Shown here piece after piece: positions 21,144-22,223 of a DNA stretch of 22,223 bases. A program made the position numbers and the translations under genes. Below the pieces are notes generated by a model. That model was not told the DNA's origin. It saw only the letters and a program-made list of their open reading frames with translations, and made no database searches. The stretch is from Actinomycetes bacterium (GTDB lineage: Bacteria > Actinomycetota > Actinomycetes > Actinomycetales > Cellulomonadaceae), in NCBI GenBank assembly GCA_023462275.1, contig JAEWYD010000058.1, positions 1 to 22,223 of the forward strand, read 5' to 3'. Each line of letters opens with the position of its first letter. Position 1 is the first letter of the stretch.

Positions 21144-22223
21144 CCGACGTCGGACGGCGCAGCCCCCTGCTGGGTCGCCCCGGGGCGGTGGCCGCGGGCG
21201 GCGCGGACGCGGGCGTGGCGTGGCACTACGGCGACCCGACGGCGGAGCAGCGGGCCCTGGCGGCCGGCGCCGCGGTCGTCGACCTCTCCCACCTCGGCGT
21301 GGTGACCGTGACCGGGCCGGACCGCCTGGCGTGGCTGCACTCGATCACCTCGCAGGACCTCGCGCAGCTGGCGCCCCGCACCTCGACCGAGACGCTCGTG
21401 CTCAGCCCGCAGGGGCACGTGGAGCACGCGGCCGGCGTCGTCGACGACGGCGAGCGCACGTGGCTGCTCACGGAGGCCGCCGCGGCCCCGGCGCTCGCGG
21501 ACTGGCTCGACCGGATGCGCTTCATGATGCGCGTCGAGGTCGCGGACGTGACGGCCGACTGGGCGGCGATCGGCGAGCCCGTCCGCCACGAGGGTCTGGC
21601 CGGCGAGCCGGTGACCTGGGCGGACCCCTGGCCGCAGGTGCTGCCGGGCGGCACCCGGTACGGGCCGGCCGAGGAGGACCACCCGGGGCGCGACCGCGCC
21701 CTGCGGCTGGTGCTCGTGCCGCGCCAGTCCCTGGTGGCCGAGGTCGACCGGCGCTGCGAGGACGCGCCCTGGTCGCTCGCCGGCACGTGGGCCCTCGAGG
21801 CGCTGCGGGTGGAGGCGGGCCGGCCGCGGCTCGCCGCCGAGGTCGACCACCGGACCATCCCGCACGAGCTCGACTGGCTGCGCACCGCCGTCCACCTGCA
21901 CAAGGGCTGCTACCGCGGCCAGGAGACGGTGGCCCGCGTGCACAACCTCGGGCGGCCGCCGCGCCGCCTCGTGCAGCTGCACCTGGACGGGTCCGGCCAC
22001 CTGCTGCCCGAGCCGGGCGCCGCCGTCACGGTGGCGGGCGCCGAGGTCGGGGTCGTGACGAGCGTGGCCCGCCACCACGAGCTGGGCCCCATCGCGCTCG
22101 CCGTCGTCAGGCGGTCGACGCCGGTGGACGCGACCGCGCTCGTGGCCTGCCCCGGCGGCGACGTGGCCGCCGCCCAGGAGCTGCTGGTGGGCGCCACCGG
22201 CGAGTCGGTGGACCGGCCCCCGC
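21140..22223 (+). CDS. ygfZ: YgfZ-type folate-binding protein (3' end outside the window)
   Basis: The first 361 codons are present with no stop. YgfZ proteins are related to the glycine cleavage T-protein, bind tetrahydrofolate and help assemble or repair Fe-S enzymes. Seen: WHYGDPTAEQRAL and VVDLSHLGVVTVTGPDRLAWLH at about 27-69, LVLSPQGHVEHA, an EALRVEAGRPR segment near 225-235, and the diagnostic KGCYRGQE at 255-262 containing the essential Cys257. A C-terminal barrel domain begins after it. GTG 21140 overlaps the stop of the nitrobindin-like gene (GTGA), so the three genes from 20455 form a tight operon. The family is usually 325-380 residues, so little is missing. Confidence 0.93.
   Translation, partial: MTDVGRRSPLLGRPGAVAAGGADAGVAWHYGDPTAEQRALAAGAAVVDLSHLGVVTVTGPDRLAWLHSITSQDLAQLAPRTSTETLVLSPQGHVEHAAGVVDDGERTWLLTEAAAAPALADWLDRMRFMMRVEVADVTADWAAIGEPVRHEGLAGEPVTWADPWPQVLPGGTRYGPAEEDHPGRDRALRLVLVPRQSLVAEVDRRCEDAPWSLAGTWALEALRVEAGRPRLAAEVDHRTIPHELDWLRTAVHLHKGCYRGQETVARVHNLGRPPRRLVQLHLDGSGHLLPEPGAAVTVAGAEVGVVTSVARHHELGPIALAVVRRSTPVDATALVACPGGDVAAAQELLVGATGESVDRPP

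Noticed and set aside
20717..22078. 453-codon minus-strand open frame
   Set aside because: Complement of the nitrobindin-like gene and ygfZ, whose motifs (G-x-W-x-G-x-G, KGCYRGQE) are unambiguous.

Overview
This is a very GC-rich (roughly 75% by eye) window with GTG starts, strong AAGGAGG-type ribosome sites mixed with start codons that lack them, a Wbl iron-sulfur regulator, a GlnR-type regulator and an aspartokinase with an internal second start. These point to an actinomycete, most likely Micrococcales and near Cellulomonas. That placement is inference from gene style and content; no 16S gene or other marker is present. The window is mainly chromosomal core. I see no insertion sequence, phage gene, CRISPR array or origin.

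Layout. 1-129 is the start of a lipoprotein gene on the minus strand. 294-2623 is lysC-asd, the first two steps of the aspartate pathway (lysine, threonine, methionine, diaminopimelate). 2676-3065 is a conserved-looking unknown gene. 3163-5170 is a GntR/YtrA-type regulator overlapping an ABC ATPase and a membrane protein, with a near-perfect 24-bp palindrome upstream as its likely operator. 5244-7077 is a second ABC exporter pair. 7097-9986, all minus strand, holds a 63-residue unknown protein, a dCMP-deaminase-like enzyme and a glycoside-hydrolase-like protein. 10076-10149 is tRNA-Pro(CGG) with its own terminator.

10213-17245 is an envelope, redox and DNA-repair block: a metallophosphatase and a PASTA-bearing class A penicillin-binding protein on the minus strand; divergently wblA/whiB4, a DUF4177-like small protein and a RidA-like protein; then crp and an RsiG-like coiled-coil gene on the minus strand; then nth. 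The gene set and order resemble the whiB4-ponA2-crp-nth neighbourhood of mycobacteria (from memory). 17228-22223 holds an alpha/beta hydrolase whose nucleophile is replaced by Gly, glnR, a multi-pass membrane protein, a DsrE-like protein, a 35-residue membrane protein, a nitrobindin-like protein lacking the usual heme histidine, and ygfZ, which runs off the right edge.

Three patterns cut across the genes. First, eight starts have a TANNNT -10 box exactly 6-7 nt upstream and no Shine-Dalgarno sequence, as expected for leaderless mRNAs. Second, three tight tail-to-tail gene pairs carry an inverted repeat over the stop codons or inside the partner's coding end. Third, several proteins keep their fold but lack a canonical catalytic or binding residue (alpha/beta hydrolase, nitrobindin-like protein, metallophosphatase, first ABC ATPase). 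I do not see a clear-cut new multi-gene system. The best leads are the RsiG-like gene with a possible sigma-28-type promoter, the Gly-nucleophile hydrolase and the His-less nitrobindin.
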